From contig CAZREW010000002.1 of assembly GCA_964599375.1 (NCBI GenBank), positions 62,001 through 126,000 on the forward strand: DNA of 64,000 nt, written 5' to 3'. The notes beneath the pieces are model-generated. The model saw only the letters and a list, made by a program, of their open reading frames with translations. It ran no database searches and was not told the DNA's origin. This DNA comes from JAUWCL01 sp964599375 (GTDB lineage Bacteria; Krumholzibacteriota; Krumholzibacteriia; Krumholzibacteriales; Krumholzibacteriaceae). The translations under genes and the position numbers were made by a program. Shown here one piece after another: positions 24,880 through 33,753 of the stretch; the first letter of the stretch is position 1; each line of letters begins with the position of its first letter.

Positions 24880-25236
24880 GCGGCTGACCTCGCATTCTGA
24901 AACGCCCTGCCCGGGCCCGGAGGCCCGGATATGTTTTATACGGATGATTTAATGGAACGACCCCGTCCTGTGACGCGCCCCTTGAGGCGCGACCGGAGGT
25001 CAGGTTAACGGATAACCCGCCCCTGTTCAAGGTCAATCCACCGTAACCGGACGGCCAGGCAGCGCCTTACACCGCAAAGCCGGACGGCGACAGTCTGTTT
25101 ATATGCCCCCCGGGGATCAAAGTTCCATGCCACGGGGCCTGTTTCCACGCCGGTGGCGAGGCCGGCATCATCTCTTATTGGCCCGCACCGCACGTCTGTG
25201 ATATAATCTATTTAGCGACAACAGAAAGGTGGAGCT
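24880..25236 (+). other. Divergent intergenic region between moxR and the exported protease
   Basis: 357 bases without a convincing gene. It should carry the moxR promoter (a TATAAA at about 24937-24942 on the minus strand lacks a good -35), a GC-rich inverted repeat just upstream of moxR (CCGGGCCCGG), and on the right the promoter at 25178-25207. The middle (24960-25110) is GC-rich with short self-complementary stretches; no riboswitch class was recognised with confidence. Confidence 0.5.
25178..25207 (+). promoter_or_regulatory. Sigma70-type promoter of the exported C1 protease gene
   Basis: TTGGCC (25178-25183), 18-base spacer, perfect TATAAT (25202-25207). The transcript should start near 25214, leaving a short leader with AAAGGTGGAG before the TTG start at 25237. 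Confidence 0.7.
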
Positions 25237-28200
25237 TTGAAATTCAAGAGACGCGCCCGCGCCGCGGCGTTGTTTGCCGCGGTTTTTGCGACAGGACTCT
25301 ACCTCCATACCGTCCCGGCAGGGACGGAGACGGAGCAGGCCAGGATAGACAGGATCAATAGAGAGATCAGGGAAAAGGGACTTTACTGGACGGCCGGCAC
25401 TACGCCTGTCTCCAACCTCACTCAGGAGGAGAAAAAGGCGCTCTGCGGCTACATACCTCCGCCGGCCTCCGAGACCGCCTCCCTCCCGGTGCTCAGAGCC
25501 CCCGAGGGCGCGACCTTCGACCCCGTTTTCGACTGGAGGGCGATGGGCGGCACGACCCCGGCCAAAAACCAGGGAGGGTGCGGGTCATGCTGGGACTTCG
25601 CCGCTGTCGGCCAGCTCGAGGGCCACATCAAGATCTACGAGGACCGCGAGGAGGACCTCTCAGAACAGCAGATCATGGACTGCAACCCGTGGGGACGCGG
25701 ATGTGACGGCGGATGGGCCGGCACGGCGTACTACACGATGCAGAACTACGGCATGGTCCGGGAGGTCTGCTACCCCTACATCGCGAGCGGCGGCCACCCC
25801 TGCACCGAGACGAGCTGCGAGCCGGTCGCCTGGATCGCGAACTATATCGCCATAGGCGACCAGGTCAACGATATAAAGCAGGCCCTGCTCGAAGGGCCCG
25901 TATACGCGAGCATGTCGATCGTAGACAGGTTCTATGACTATAGCGCCGGCTGCTTCAGCTCGGAGGACGAGATAACCGGGGCCCACGCCGTGGTGATAGT
26001 GGGATGGGACGACACCCAGTGCGGCGGAGAGGGCGCCTGGATCATCAAGAACAGCTGGGGACTCGGCTGGGGAATGGACGGGTTCGGCTATATCAAGTGG
26101 GGCAACAACGGGATCGACGACGGGGTCTACCAGATCTCCTACGAACAGACCGATGTATACGTGAACATCATCGCCCCGAACGGCGGCGAGGTGCTCCCCG
26201 TGGGCGAGGACTTCGAGATAGAATGGACGAGCTCGCGCGCCGTCCCCGATTCGATAAGCATCCTGCTGAGCGTCGACAGCGGCGACTCCTACAATTATAC
26301 GGTCGTCTCGGGCCTTGACGGCCATGAGACCTCCTACATATGGAACGTTGTCGACCTTCCCGTCTCAACGGCCAGGATAGAGGTGATAGCCTGGTACAAC
26401 GGCGGAGTCGGCGGGTACGACTTCTCCACATCCGACTTCATGATCCAGGGCAGCCCTTACAGGTACGTATCGAAGACGGGCGGCAATATATTCCCGTATT
26501 CCACGCCTGCCTGGGCCGCTCTTTCGATCCAGACCGCGATCAACGCCGCGAGCAGCGGCGACACGGTCATGGTGGAGACCGGCACATATAACGAGAGAGT
26601 GACCGTGCAGAAACAGGTCCATCTTCTCGGCGGGTGGAACGTGGGCTTTACTGCCCGCGACCCGGGCGCCTGGCCTTCGACGATCAACTCCAACGGAAGC
26701 ACGGTCTCTTTCATACTCGTCCCGGGGGCAGGATCGGGCATCGAGGGATTCACGATCACGGGAGGCACGGGGACTAGCTCCATTCTCCCTTCGACCGGGA
26801 TCTATGGAGGGGGTATATACTCCTACGACTCCTCGCCGCTGATCAAGGATAACACGATTAACGCCTGCGGGTACGTGAACGCCACCCAGTACAGCGCCGG
26901 GGGCGGCATCTCGTGCTACCTCGGCAGCGTCGAGATATCCGGCAATACGCTCAGCGACTGCGTCGCCCAGAGCGGAGGCGGGATATACCTCTATCAGACG
27001 ACAGCGGCCCTTACAGGCAACACGATAAGCGGATCGCATCCGCACGTGGAATATTCCGGCACGCGCAACGGCGGGGGGATCTGCGCCCGCAACTCGGCAG
27101 TGACGATGTCGGGCAACATCATAACCGGGAATACCGGTTACGTGAACGGCGGCGGGATCTACTCGAGGTTCGGTTCCCTCTCTCTGGATGGTGATACGAT
27201 CGCATCGAACTCCTGCACGACCAGCGGCGGCGGAGTCCTGACCGAGAGATCGGCTTTTGGAGCTGAGGGCGTGGTGATAAACGGTAACTCCGCCGGGACC
27301 GGCGGGGCCGTGTACCACAAATCCGCCGCGTTCTACATGGAAAATTCACTTGTAGCGCTCAACACGGCGTCCTTACTCTGCGGAGGCGTCTATGCCGACA
27401 GCTGCTGGGGGACCTTCGCCTCCAACACGACCGACGGAAACAACGGCGTGTACGCCGGCGGCAACATGATGCTGGCCAATTCCCAGGGCTGCACGATCAG
27501 GAACAGCCAGTTCACGAACGGCTCTCCTTCGGGATTCATGGCGACTACGCCGGACAACGTGACCTACGTGTACAACAACGCGTACGGAAACACGAGCGGG
27601 GATGTCATAGGGATCGCTCCGGACGGATCCAGCATGAACGCCGACCCTCTCTACATCGACCGGCCTGCCCTGGATTACCACCTGGGAATCTTCTCGCCCT
27701 GCATAGACGCGGGTGATCCTGACGGCGGCGACGATCCCGACGGCTCAAGGGCCGACATCGGCATGTTCGGCGGGCCGGGCGCGCTCTGGCTCCAGCCGGA
27801 TTACGTGCAGAACTGCCTGGCAACCGCAGTGGGCGATACGGCGATCACGATCACATGGGACGCTATGCTGCCCCCGGGCGGCGATTATTTCGCCGTCTTC
27901 GGCGACACGGCATCGGGATTCGATCGAGACGCTCTCCACCTGCTCGGTACTGTGGGGATAATTGAGACCTCGTTCGATCATCACCCCGTCGAGGGATGCT
28001 GGTACTACAGGGTTTGCGCGGTAAACACGTCGGGATATTCAGGCGGGTACTCGAACGAGGTGGGCACGTGCGTCGACGAGTCCGATAAGGAAGCCCCCTT
28101 AGTAGCGGTCGTACACCCGGCCGGGGGCGAGACATTCACCGCCGGGGACCAGATAGACATCCAGTGGATCGCCACGGATGATTTCGGAGTCGACTCAGTC

Positions 28201-28701
28201 ACGATATATTGCTCGATGAACGGCGGGGCCGACTGGACGCTGCTCGCCTCTGGAGAGCCGAACGACTCACTGTACACGTGGCTCGTGCCGATCGACGATC
28301 CGGGTTCTGACTCCTGTCTCGTACGCGTGGACGCGTATGACCCGTCGCTGAACGTCGGATCGGGACAGAGCGGGGGCCTCTTCGCGATCGATCCGTACAC
28401 GACGGGCACCGAGGATACACCGCTCGCCACGGAGCTGCACCAGAACTATCCCAACCCGTTCAACGGGCACACCACAATCTCATACACCCTCGAGAAGCCT
28501 GCTCATGTGAGCGTGCGTATCTACGACACGGCGGGCCGGCTTATCCGCACACTCGAGGACGGGAACCACCCCGCCGGGACGTACCAGATCGCATGGAACG
28601 GGCGGGACGGTGCATCGAGGCCGGTAGCCTCCGGGATCTATTTCGTCAGGATGAACGCGGGCGACTACGGAAAGTCGCGGAAGATCATCTACCTGAGATA
28701 G
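25237..28701 (+). CDS. Exported papain-like (C1A) protease with beta-helix, Ig/Fn3 domains and YPNPFN C-terminal sorting domain
   Basis: 1154 residues. Signal peptide 1-28; propeptide to about 88; papain fold about 90-310 with oxyanion Gln in KNQGGCGSCWDFA, catalytic Cys118, His250 (GAHAVVIVGW) and Asn272 (IIKNSWGLGWG). An Ig-like domain follows (NGGEVLPVGEDFEIEWTSS), then a Gly-rich right-handed beta-helix of roughly 420 residues with repeated GGGIY/GNT turns (about 410-835), an Fn3-like domain (about 850-935), a second NGGE/AGGE Ig domain, and a FlgD-like C-terminal domain with YPNPFN at 1071-1076 and VASGIYFVRM. This tail is a T9SS-type or related sorting signal in FCB bacteria. Start TTG at 25237 behind GGTGGAG. 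Probably cell-surface or secreted. Confidence 0.93.
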   Translation: MKFKRRARAAALFAAVFATGLYLHTVPAGTETEQARIDRINREIREKGLYWTAGTTPVSNLTQEEKKALCGYIPPPASETASLPVLRAPEGATFDPVFDWRAMGGTTPAKNQGGCGSCWDFAAVGQLEGHIKIYEDREEDLSEQQIMDCNPWGRGCDGGWAGTAYYTMQNYGMVREVCYPYIASGGHPCTETSCEPVAWIANYIAIGDQVNDIKQALLEGPVYASMSIVDRFYDYSAGCFSSEDEITGAHAVVIVGWDDTQCGGEGAWIIKNSWGLGWGMDGFGYIKWGNNGIDDGVYQISYEQTDVYVNIIAPNGGEVLPVGEDFEIEWTSSRAVPDSISILLSVDSGDSYNYTVVSGLDGHETSYIWNVVDLPVSTARIEVIAWYNGGVGGYDFSTSDFMIQGSPYRYVSKTGGNIFPYSTPAWAALSIQTAINAASSGDTVMVETGTYNERVTVQKQVHLLGGWNVGFTARDPGAWPSTINSNGSTVSFILVPGAGSGIEGFTITGGTGTSSILPSTGIYGGGIYSYDSSPLIKDNTINACGYVNATQYSAGGGISCYLGSVEISGNTLSDCVAQSGGGIYLYQTTAALTGNTISGSHPHVEYSGTRNGGGICARNSAVTMSGNIITGNTGYVNGGGIYSRFGSLSLDGDTIASNSCTTSGGGVLTERSAFGAEGVVINGNSAGTGGAVYHKSAAFYMENSLVALNTASLLCGGVYADSCWGTFASNTTDGNNGVYAGGNMMLANSQGCTIRNSQFTNGSPSGFMATTPDNVTYVYNNAYGNTSGDVIGIAPDGSSMNADPLYIDRPALDYHLGIFSPCIDAGDPDGGDDPDGSRADIGMFGGPGALWLQPDYVQNCLATAVGDTAITITWDAMLPPGGDYFAVFGDTASGFDRDALHLLGTVGIIETSFDHHPVEGCWYYRVCAVNTSGYSGGYSNEVGTCVDESDKEAPLVAVVHPAGGETFTAGDQIDIQWIATDDFGVDSVTIYCSMNGGADWTLLASGEPNDSLYTWLVPIDDPGSDSCLVRVDAYDPSLNVGSGQSGGLFAIDPYTTGTEDTPLATELHQNYPNPFNGHTTISYTLEKPAHVSVRIYDTAGRLIRTLEDGNHPAGTYQIAWNGRDGASRPVASGIYFVRMNAGDYGKSRKIIYLR

Positions 28702-28728
28702 TCTGCCGGAATGAGAATAAAATCACAG

Positions 28729-28755
28729 GGGCCGGACGTTCCGCCCGGCCCTTTT
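28729..28755 (+). terminator. Rho-independent terminator after the exported protease
   Basis: Stem GGGCCGG (28729-28735) with CCGGCCC (28745-28751), 9-base loop, then TTTT (28752-28755) on the plus strand. It lies 28 bases past the stop and just before the end of the convergent kynureninase gene, so it may act in both directions. Confidence 0.8.
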
Positions 28756-28756
28756 C

Positions 28757-30052
28757 TCATGAGATGGGGCCGGTCCTGTCGGGAATATCGGAGTACTCGC
28801 CTGAATCGACGATCTCCATTATATGCCCGACGGCCGACCGTACATCACTGAAAGTCGAGTACAGTGGAGACGGGGCTATCCTGATGACATCGGGCGGCCT
28901 GAAATCGGTGATAACGCCTCTTCTTACCAGCGCTTCCTTTATCTTCAGCGAGTCTTCCGCCCGGGATATCGCCACATGCCCTCCCCTGCGGCGGTCCTCT
29001 CGGGGCGTCACTACCCTGAACGAATACGGCTCAGCGGAAAGGAGCTCATCGATAAGGAACATCAGATACGAGGTAAGTCTCAGTGACCGTTCCCTCAAAG
29101 ATTCGATCCCGTACCCCCCGATCACCGAGAGAGCACCCTCGACCGCCGCGGCGCCGAGGATACCCGGCGAGGAGACCTGCCAGCCACCCGCGCGCCGGGC
29201 GTGCCCGAAATCAAGCTCGAGGTCGAACTGCTTCTCCTTGTCGCACCCGAACCACCCGGCGAGGCCCGGCTCCGCGTCGAAGTGGAGCCGGTTCACATAG
29301 ATGAACGCAGGCGCGCCGGGGCCTCCGCAGAGGTACTTGTACCCGCACCACACCGCGAAATCGACACCCCACCCGTCGAACCTGTGGGGCACGGCTCCCG
29401 CCGAGTGCGAGCAATCGAACCCGATCATGGCGCCGCGCTCGTGAGCTGCGGCCGTCAGGCGCTCGATGTCCAGGAGCTGCCCGCTCCTGAACAGCACCGA
29501 GGGGAGAAAGACCATCGCCGTATCGCCTGTCATCGCGGAGATGACCTGTTCCTCATCAATGATCCCATCGTCATTCCCCCCGACGAGGACCAGATGCTCC
29601 CTCCAGTCGAGCCCGCGCAGGCCGATCTGGCTCTTGAGCGCGTATATGTCGGTCGGGAACTCGAGCGAGGTGGCGACTATCCTCGTCCGCCCGCCTTCCG
29701 GCCTGTAGAAAGTGCTTACCAGTGAGTGGACGTTGTATGTCGTCGTCCCGGTGCAGATCACCTCATCGGGCGAAGCGCCGAGGAGCGGAGCGGCGGCTTC
29801 ACCGATGCGTTCGGCGAGCCAGAACCAGGGCGGCTCGCCGCCAAGCCACCCGCCGATCCCCATATCGCGCCATTCGCCGATGACACGGCCGAGGGCGGCT
29901 TCCGCTGCTTTCGGCATCAGGCCGAGCGAATTGCCCAGCAAGTAGACGGAGCCTTCGGGGATGACGAACCTTTCGCGCGCTGGAGCCATCGGGTCGGACG
30001 CATCGAGATCTATCGCGCATGTCTCGTCTGTGCTGTAGGGGAAATCATTCAT
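28757..30052 (-). CDS. kynU: Kynureninase
   Basis: 431-residue PLP enzyme that splits kynurenine or 3-hydroxykynurenine to (hydroxy)anthranilate and alanine. Recognisable segments are VYLLGNSLGLMPKAAEAAL, the phosphate-binding GTTTYNVHSLVSTFY, LEFPTDIYALKSQI, the PLP aspartate in IGFDCSHSAGAVPH and the lysine in VWCGYKYLCGGPGAPAF, then GWFGCDKEKQFD. Length is normal (about 420). The ATG shares its A with the TAA stop of the upstream phosphatase gene. No other kynurenine-pathway gene is in the window, so substrate supply is unclear. Confidence 0.93.
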   Translation of the reverse strand: MNDFPYSTDETCAIDLDASDPMAPARERFVIPEGSVYLLGNSLGLMPKAAEAALGRVIGEWRDMGIGGWLGGEPPWFWLAERIGEAAAPLLGASPDEVICTGTTTYNVHSLVSTFYRPEGGRTRIVATSLEFPTDIYALKSQIGLRGLDWREHLVLVGGNDDGIIDEEQVISAMTGDTAMVFLPSVLFRSGQLLDIERLTAAAHERGAMIGFDCSHSAGAVPHRFDGWGVDFAVWCGYKYLCGGPGAPAFIYVNRLHFDAEPGLAGWFGCDKEKQFDLELDFGHARRAGGWQVSSPGILGAAAVEGALSVIGGYGIESLRERSLRLTSYLMFLIDELLSAEPYSFRVVTPREDRRRGGHVAISRAEDSLKIKEALVRRGVITDFRPPDVIRIAPSPLYSTFSDVRSAVGHIMEIVDSGEYSDIPDRTGPIS

Positions 30053-32577
30053 TATGCCGATCGATCCTTCACCCTCGCGATAAGCAGTGTCAGGTCGTCC
30101 TTGCGCTCCGCGCCGTTCATGAATTGACCGACCTCGGAGGCGAGCAGCTCGACTATCCTGCCGAGCAACAGGTCGCGGTTGCGTACCACGAACTCCTCCA
30201 CCCTCTTCTCGTCGTACATGTCGCCCGCCGGATCCTCCGCCTCGCTAAGGCCGTCGGTATAGAGAAACATGAGGTCACCTCCGTCGAGCCTTACCGACTC
30301 CTCCTCGTACGTCATGTCCGGCATCGCGCCCAGTATGAGGCCACCGCCCTGCAGCGTCGTTACGCTGCCGTCCTTTTTCACGAGATAGGGAGGATTGTGC
30401 CCGGCGTTGACATAAGTGAACGCCGAGGTCGAGGCGTCGTAGATCCCGGCAAAGAAGGTGATGAACTGGAAGGCCTGGGTATTATCGAATATCAGGTTGT
30501 TTATCTGCTCTATCATCCGCTTGAGGCCCGAGCCTATCCGCACCGCGGTCCTTATCGAAGCCTGGAGGTTCGACATCAGCAGAGCCGCGCCCGCTCCCTT
30601 GCCCGAAACGTCGCCGATGGCGAGAAGCGTCCTGTTGTCGTCGATCCTTATGACGTCGAAATAGTCCCCCGCCACCTCGAGGCAGGAGAGGCTCGTGCCG
30701 AACACCTCCAGCCCGGCGGTATCAGGCATTACCGCGGGCAGAAGGCCCTCCTGTACCCTGCGGGCCATCGAGAGTTCGTTCTCCATCCTCTGTTTTTCGA
30801 TGTTTTCCTCGAGTAGCCTGAGGTTCTCGCCGGCGACGGCGACCTGGACCGAGAGCGAGCGGAGCACTTCGATGTCTGCCGCCTCGAAATCCTGCCGCGT
30901 CTTCTTCGATCCAACGGCGAGGAACCCTATCATCCTGCGTCGGCTCGCGAGCGGGAGCGCCAGCGCAATGTCGTGCGCCTCGAGCCACTCGCGCTCCTGG
31001 GTCGTCAGGCGGACAGTTCCCGTCGCTAGTATCTCATCGACCATCAGCGGCCTGTCCTCGAACCGGGCGAGCGTGGCCGCGAATTCATTCTCCAGCGCGA
31101 ACGGTGTCAGCCCCCCGCCGCGCATCACCATCATCTTCCCCTCACCGGCGCTGAGAATCGTTATGACCGAGTCGACGTCTAGGACCCCGCAGAGCCTCGA
31201 CTCGAGCTCGCTCCAGAATGTGTTGCGGTCGGAAACTGCCAGCGCGTTCGCGAGAAAATCCCTCAGCATGCTCCTGAGCCGCGCTCTCTCAGGGTAGATC
31301 CTGTTCTCGAGAATGCTCTGGACCTTCTTCTGCGCCGGTGTGAACCCGACGGCAAGGACGAGGGCCAGCGCCGGGATGATCGCCTGGTTTTTCGTGCCTA
31401 TCTTCGAGAGTATGAATCCGCTGAGGCTGTAAAGTATCACAAAGAAGACGACGATCAGCGCCGCCGTTATAGCGATACGCCTTGTTCCCCTCTTTATCCT
31501 GCCCTCTACCTCGAGGAGTCTGTACTTGCCGAAAGCATATATGAACGAGAGAGGGGACAGGAGGAGCCCGAGGAACAAGAATATAAAGACTCCCATGATC
31601 AACGAAGTCTCCTGTCTCATGAACCAGGACTTGAACAGGATGATCAGAAGCAGGACGAGGAAAAACCCGAATATACCCGTGCCCGTACCCCAGAGAACGA
31701 GGCGCGTCTGTCTCTTCTCCAGCAGGTCCTTCGTCCGGACATTCCGCCCGATCAGGAATCCGAATCCCGTGAATATCTGTGTTATGACCAATACGGCCAG
31801 GGCGACCTCGAAAATATCGTATCTCAGGAATCTGACGAGAAATATATCCGCGATGATAGGAACGTAGATCAGTGAATGCGTGAGCACCGGATGTCTGACC
31901 ATGAACCGGCGCGGCTTCGGGAAGAGAAGCTGTAGATTGAGCCAGAATGCTCCTGTGAAGGTCATGATCAGCGAAATCACGCTCATCAAATGACCCATCA
32001 GTGGAATCTGCATCACAGGGATATGTTCGTATCCGAACCCGAAGATCGAGACCAGAACCGCGGACATCGCGAAACAGAAAAGCGCAAGTGCTCTCACTGC
32101 GCCGGAATCAGGCTGTTTCATGAACGCCCAGAAACCGACTATCAGAAAGGCTATACTGATGACCGCCCTCAGGACAAAGAGCGTCATGAGGACACCGAAC
32201 ACGGACCCGGGCAGCGAGATGGTCACCGCGGTCGCCCTGAGCGTATCACCCGCCTGATTCCTGTACAGGATAGCAAGCTCCGACCCGGCGGGATTGAGGT
32301 TGATCTCTCTGAGGAGATTTTCCAGCGAAGCGGGATGATCATTGATCGTGAGCAGCGTATCACCGACTTCCGGACGAGGCGGGCCGGGGAAATCCTTCTC
32401 ATCCACCTTTGAAAAGACCGCGGTGGTCTTGCCGAGAAACCGGACCGAGCTGTTTATTTCCCCCCCTTTGTGAGCCTCCCACAGGCGGTATATGTGCTGG
32501 GTCGAACGCATCCCGGCCGTCATCAGCACGACGATGCCCACAAAAAGGACCAGTATCTTTAACGCCTTTGATATCAT
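30052..32577 (-). CDS. Membrane PDZ-GAF-SpoIIE phosphatase (RsbU-like)
   Basis: 841 residues. N-terminal membrane helix; an extracytoplasmic PDZ-like domain (about 50-125: RPEVGDTLLTINDHPASLEN); about eight membrane helices (about 135-425); a GAF-like domain (about 440-590: SELESRLCGVLDVDSVITIL); a short coiled coil; and a PP2C/SpoIIE phosphatase (about 605-840) with metal residues in VAGDYFDVIRID, AIGDVSGKGAGAALLMS and MFLYTDGLSEAEDP. It should dephosphorylate a STAS anti-anti-sigma factor; one such protein is encoded at 36024. The ORF opens at 32613, but MISKALKILVLF at 32577 gives the natural membrane start. Confidence 0.9.
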   Translation of the reverse strand: MISKALKILVLFVGIVVLMTAGMRSTQHIYRLWEAHKGGEINSSVRFLGKTTAVFSKVDEKDFPGPPRPEVGDTLLTINDHPASLENLLREINLNPAGSELAILYRNQAGDTLRATAVTISLPGSVFGVLMTLFVLRAVISIAFLIVGFWAFMKQPDSGAVRALALFCFAMSAVLVSIFGFGYEHIPVMQIPLMGHLMSVISLIMTFTGAFWLNLQLLFPKPRRFMVRHPVLTHSLIYVPIIADIFLVRFLRYDIFEVALAVLVITQIFTGFGFLIGRNVRTKDLLEKRQTRLVLWGTGTGIFGFFLVLLLIILFKSWFMRQETSLIMGVFIFLFLGLLLSPLSFIYAFGKYRLLEVEGRIKRGTRRIAITAALIVVFFVILYSLSGFILSKIGTKNQAIIPALALVLAVGFTPAQKKVQSILENRIYPERARLRSMLRDFLANALAVSDRNTFWSELESRLCGVLDVDSVITILSAGEGKMMVMRGGGLTPFALENEFAATLARFEDRPLMVDEILATGTVRLTTQEREWLEAHDIALALPLASRRRMIGFLAVGSKKTRQDFEAADIEVLRSLSVQVAVAGENLRLLEENIEKQRMENELSMARRVQEGLLPAVMPDTAGLEVFGTSLSCLEVAGDYFDVIRIDDNRTLLAIGDVSGKGAGAALLMSNLQASIRTAVRIGSGLKRMIEQINNLIFDNTQAFQFITFFAGIYDASTSAFTYVNAGHNPPYLVKKDGSVTTLQGGGLILGAMPDMTYEEESVRLDGGDLMFLYTDGLSEAEDPAGDMYDEKRVEEFVVRNRDLLLGRIVELLASEVGQFMNGAERKDDLTLLIARVKDRSA

Positions 32578-32636
32578 GATCTGGTGGATACTACACCACG
32601 GAGACGGCTGCATTCAAAGAATTTGTGCAAGGCCGG

Positions 32637-32814
32637 GCCGCGTCAACCGGCTGTGACCATGATTATGCCGGCAAGNNNNNNNNNNNNNNNNNNNNNNNNN
32701 NNNNNNNNNNNNNNNNNNNNNNNNNNNNNNNNNNNNNNNNNNNNNNNNNNNNNNNNNNNNNNNNNNNNNNNNNNNGCCGCGTCAACCGGCTGTGACCATG
32801 ATTATGCCGGCAAG
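32637..32814. repeat. Scaffold gap: 100 N flanked by identical 39-base copies
   Basis: Positions 32676-32775 are N. The 39 bases before (32637-32675) and after (32776-32814) are identical (begin GCCGCGTCAACC, end GCCGGCAAG). This is what results when two contigs that overlap by 39 bases are joined with a fixed 100-N spacer. Collapsing it removes 139 bases and leaves 65 bases between the EamA stop and the phosphatase start; no gene is broken. Confidence 0.9.
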
Positions 32815-33657
32815 GGCCAGGACCAGGGCCGTGACCTTGCGTATCGTCAGCCGCTCACGCAGAAAGACCGTTGCGAGGATGATGATATATATCGAGCTGG
32901 TCTGGTTGAGGATCGCCGCGGTGCCGGCCTGGGTGTACTTCATACCGGCGATCCAGAATATCAGGGACAGGAAGGAGCCGATCACCGTGCCTGGGATCAT
33001 GTACTTCCACGACGAGTGGGGGATGAAATTCGAGAATATCCTCTTTCTCGATGGAAGCAGCAGCGCCACCGGAAGCATCGCCAGAAAGCAGCCTACCTGG
33101 CGGACCGCCGTCGCCCAGAGGACCGGCGAGTGGTTCAGGACGGGCTTCGCGATCACTATCCCTACGCCGAGCGTCAGCATCGAGAGAACGCCCCATATTA
33201 TCCCGAAAATCAGCTGGCTTCTCGTAGCGCCGGGCGGAGGGGAGTGCCTCGTGGCGATGAATATCCCGAGAAGGACCGAGCCCATCCCCGCGAGCTGCCA
33301 GTGGCTGAGCTTCTCGCCGATGAGCAGCCAGGCGAAGAAGACTATCGACGGGGAGTAAAGGCCGTCGATTATAGCGTTGAGGCCGGCGCCGACCCGGTTG
33401 AGGCACATGTGGAAAAGGGTGTCTGAGACCGCGATGGCTATTACGCCGCTCGCGATGAGGATCAGATAGTCCCTGACGGGGGCGACTCCGAAGACCGGCT
33501 CGCGTATCGCAACGAACATCAGGACGAATAGCAGCGACGACACGGCCACCCTGAAGAAGTTGAGGGCGAACGGGGGGACCTTCTCCCCCGACTTCTTGAA
33601 CAGGATAACCGCGATCGACCATGTGACCGCGGTCGACAACGCGAACAGCTCTCCCAC
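32782..33657 (-). CDS. EamA/DMT family transporter
   Basis: 291 residues with ten predicted membrane helices in two EamA repeats. Typical segments are VTWSIAVILFKKSGEKVPPF, VSDTLFHMCLNRVGAGLNAI in repeat 1, and SLIFWIAGMKYTQAGTAAIL followed by QTSSIYIIILATVFLRERLT in repeat 2. It is probably a metabolite or amino acid exporter; the substrate is not predictable. The stop lies in the right-hand copy of the duplicated gap flank. Transcription runs towards the phosphatase gene. Confidence 0.9.
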   Translation of the reverse strand: MGELFALSTAVTWSIAVILFKKSGEKVPPFALNFFRVAVSSLLFVLMFVAIREPVFGVAPVRDYLILIASGVIAIAVSDTLFHMCLNRVGAGLNAIIDGLYSPSIVFFAWLLIGEKLSHWQLAGMGSVLLGIFIATRHSPPPGATRSQLIFGIIWGVLSMLTLGVGIVIAKPVLNHSPVLWATAVRQVGCFLAMLPVALLLPSRKRIFSNFIPHSSWKYMIPGTVIGSFLSLIFWIAGMKYTQAGTAAILNQTSSIYIIILATVFLRERLTIRKVTALVLALAGIIMVTAG

Positions 33658-33675
33658 TCCGCACCCGCCTTCGTG

Positions 33676-33711
33676 AAAATAAGGGCGGGGAAACAGCCGG
33701 TCTCCCCGCCC
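33676..33711 (-). terminator. Rho-independent terminator after the S46 peptidase
   Basis: On the minus strand GGGCGGGGA (33711-33703) pairs with TCCCCGCCC (33691-33683), loop of 11, followed by TTATTTT (33682-33676). It is 43 bases past the stop at 33754. Confidence 0.8.
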
Positions 33712-33753
33712 TCAGACTACTTGCGCGGCATTCACCGCTTCAGCGCAGAACGG

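Noticed and set aside
24960..25110. CAAAGCC flanked by short pairs, resembling part of a c-di-GMP-I riboswitch
   Set aside because: The upstream conserved half of the aptamer is not recognisable, and the stems do not form in the required order.
25005..25193. Minus-strand ORF of 62 codons between moxR and the exported protease
   Set aside because: No ribosome site, Arg-rich composition typical of a GC-rich shadow frame, overlaps the promoter region.
32584..33426. Plus-strand ORF spanning the N run
   Set aside because: It exists only because N is read as open; it is antisense to the EamA gene.
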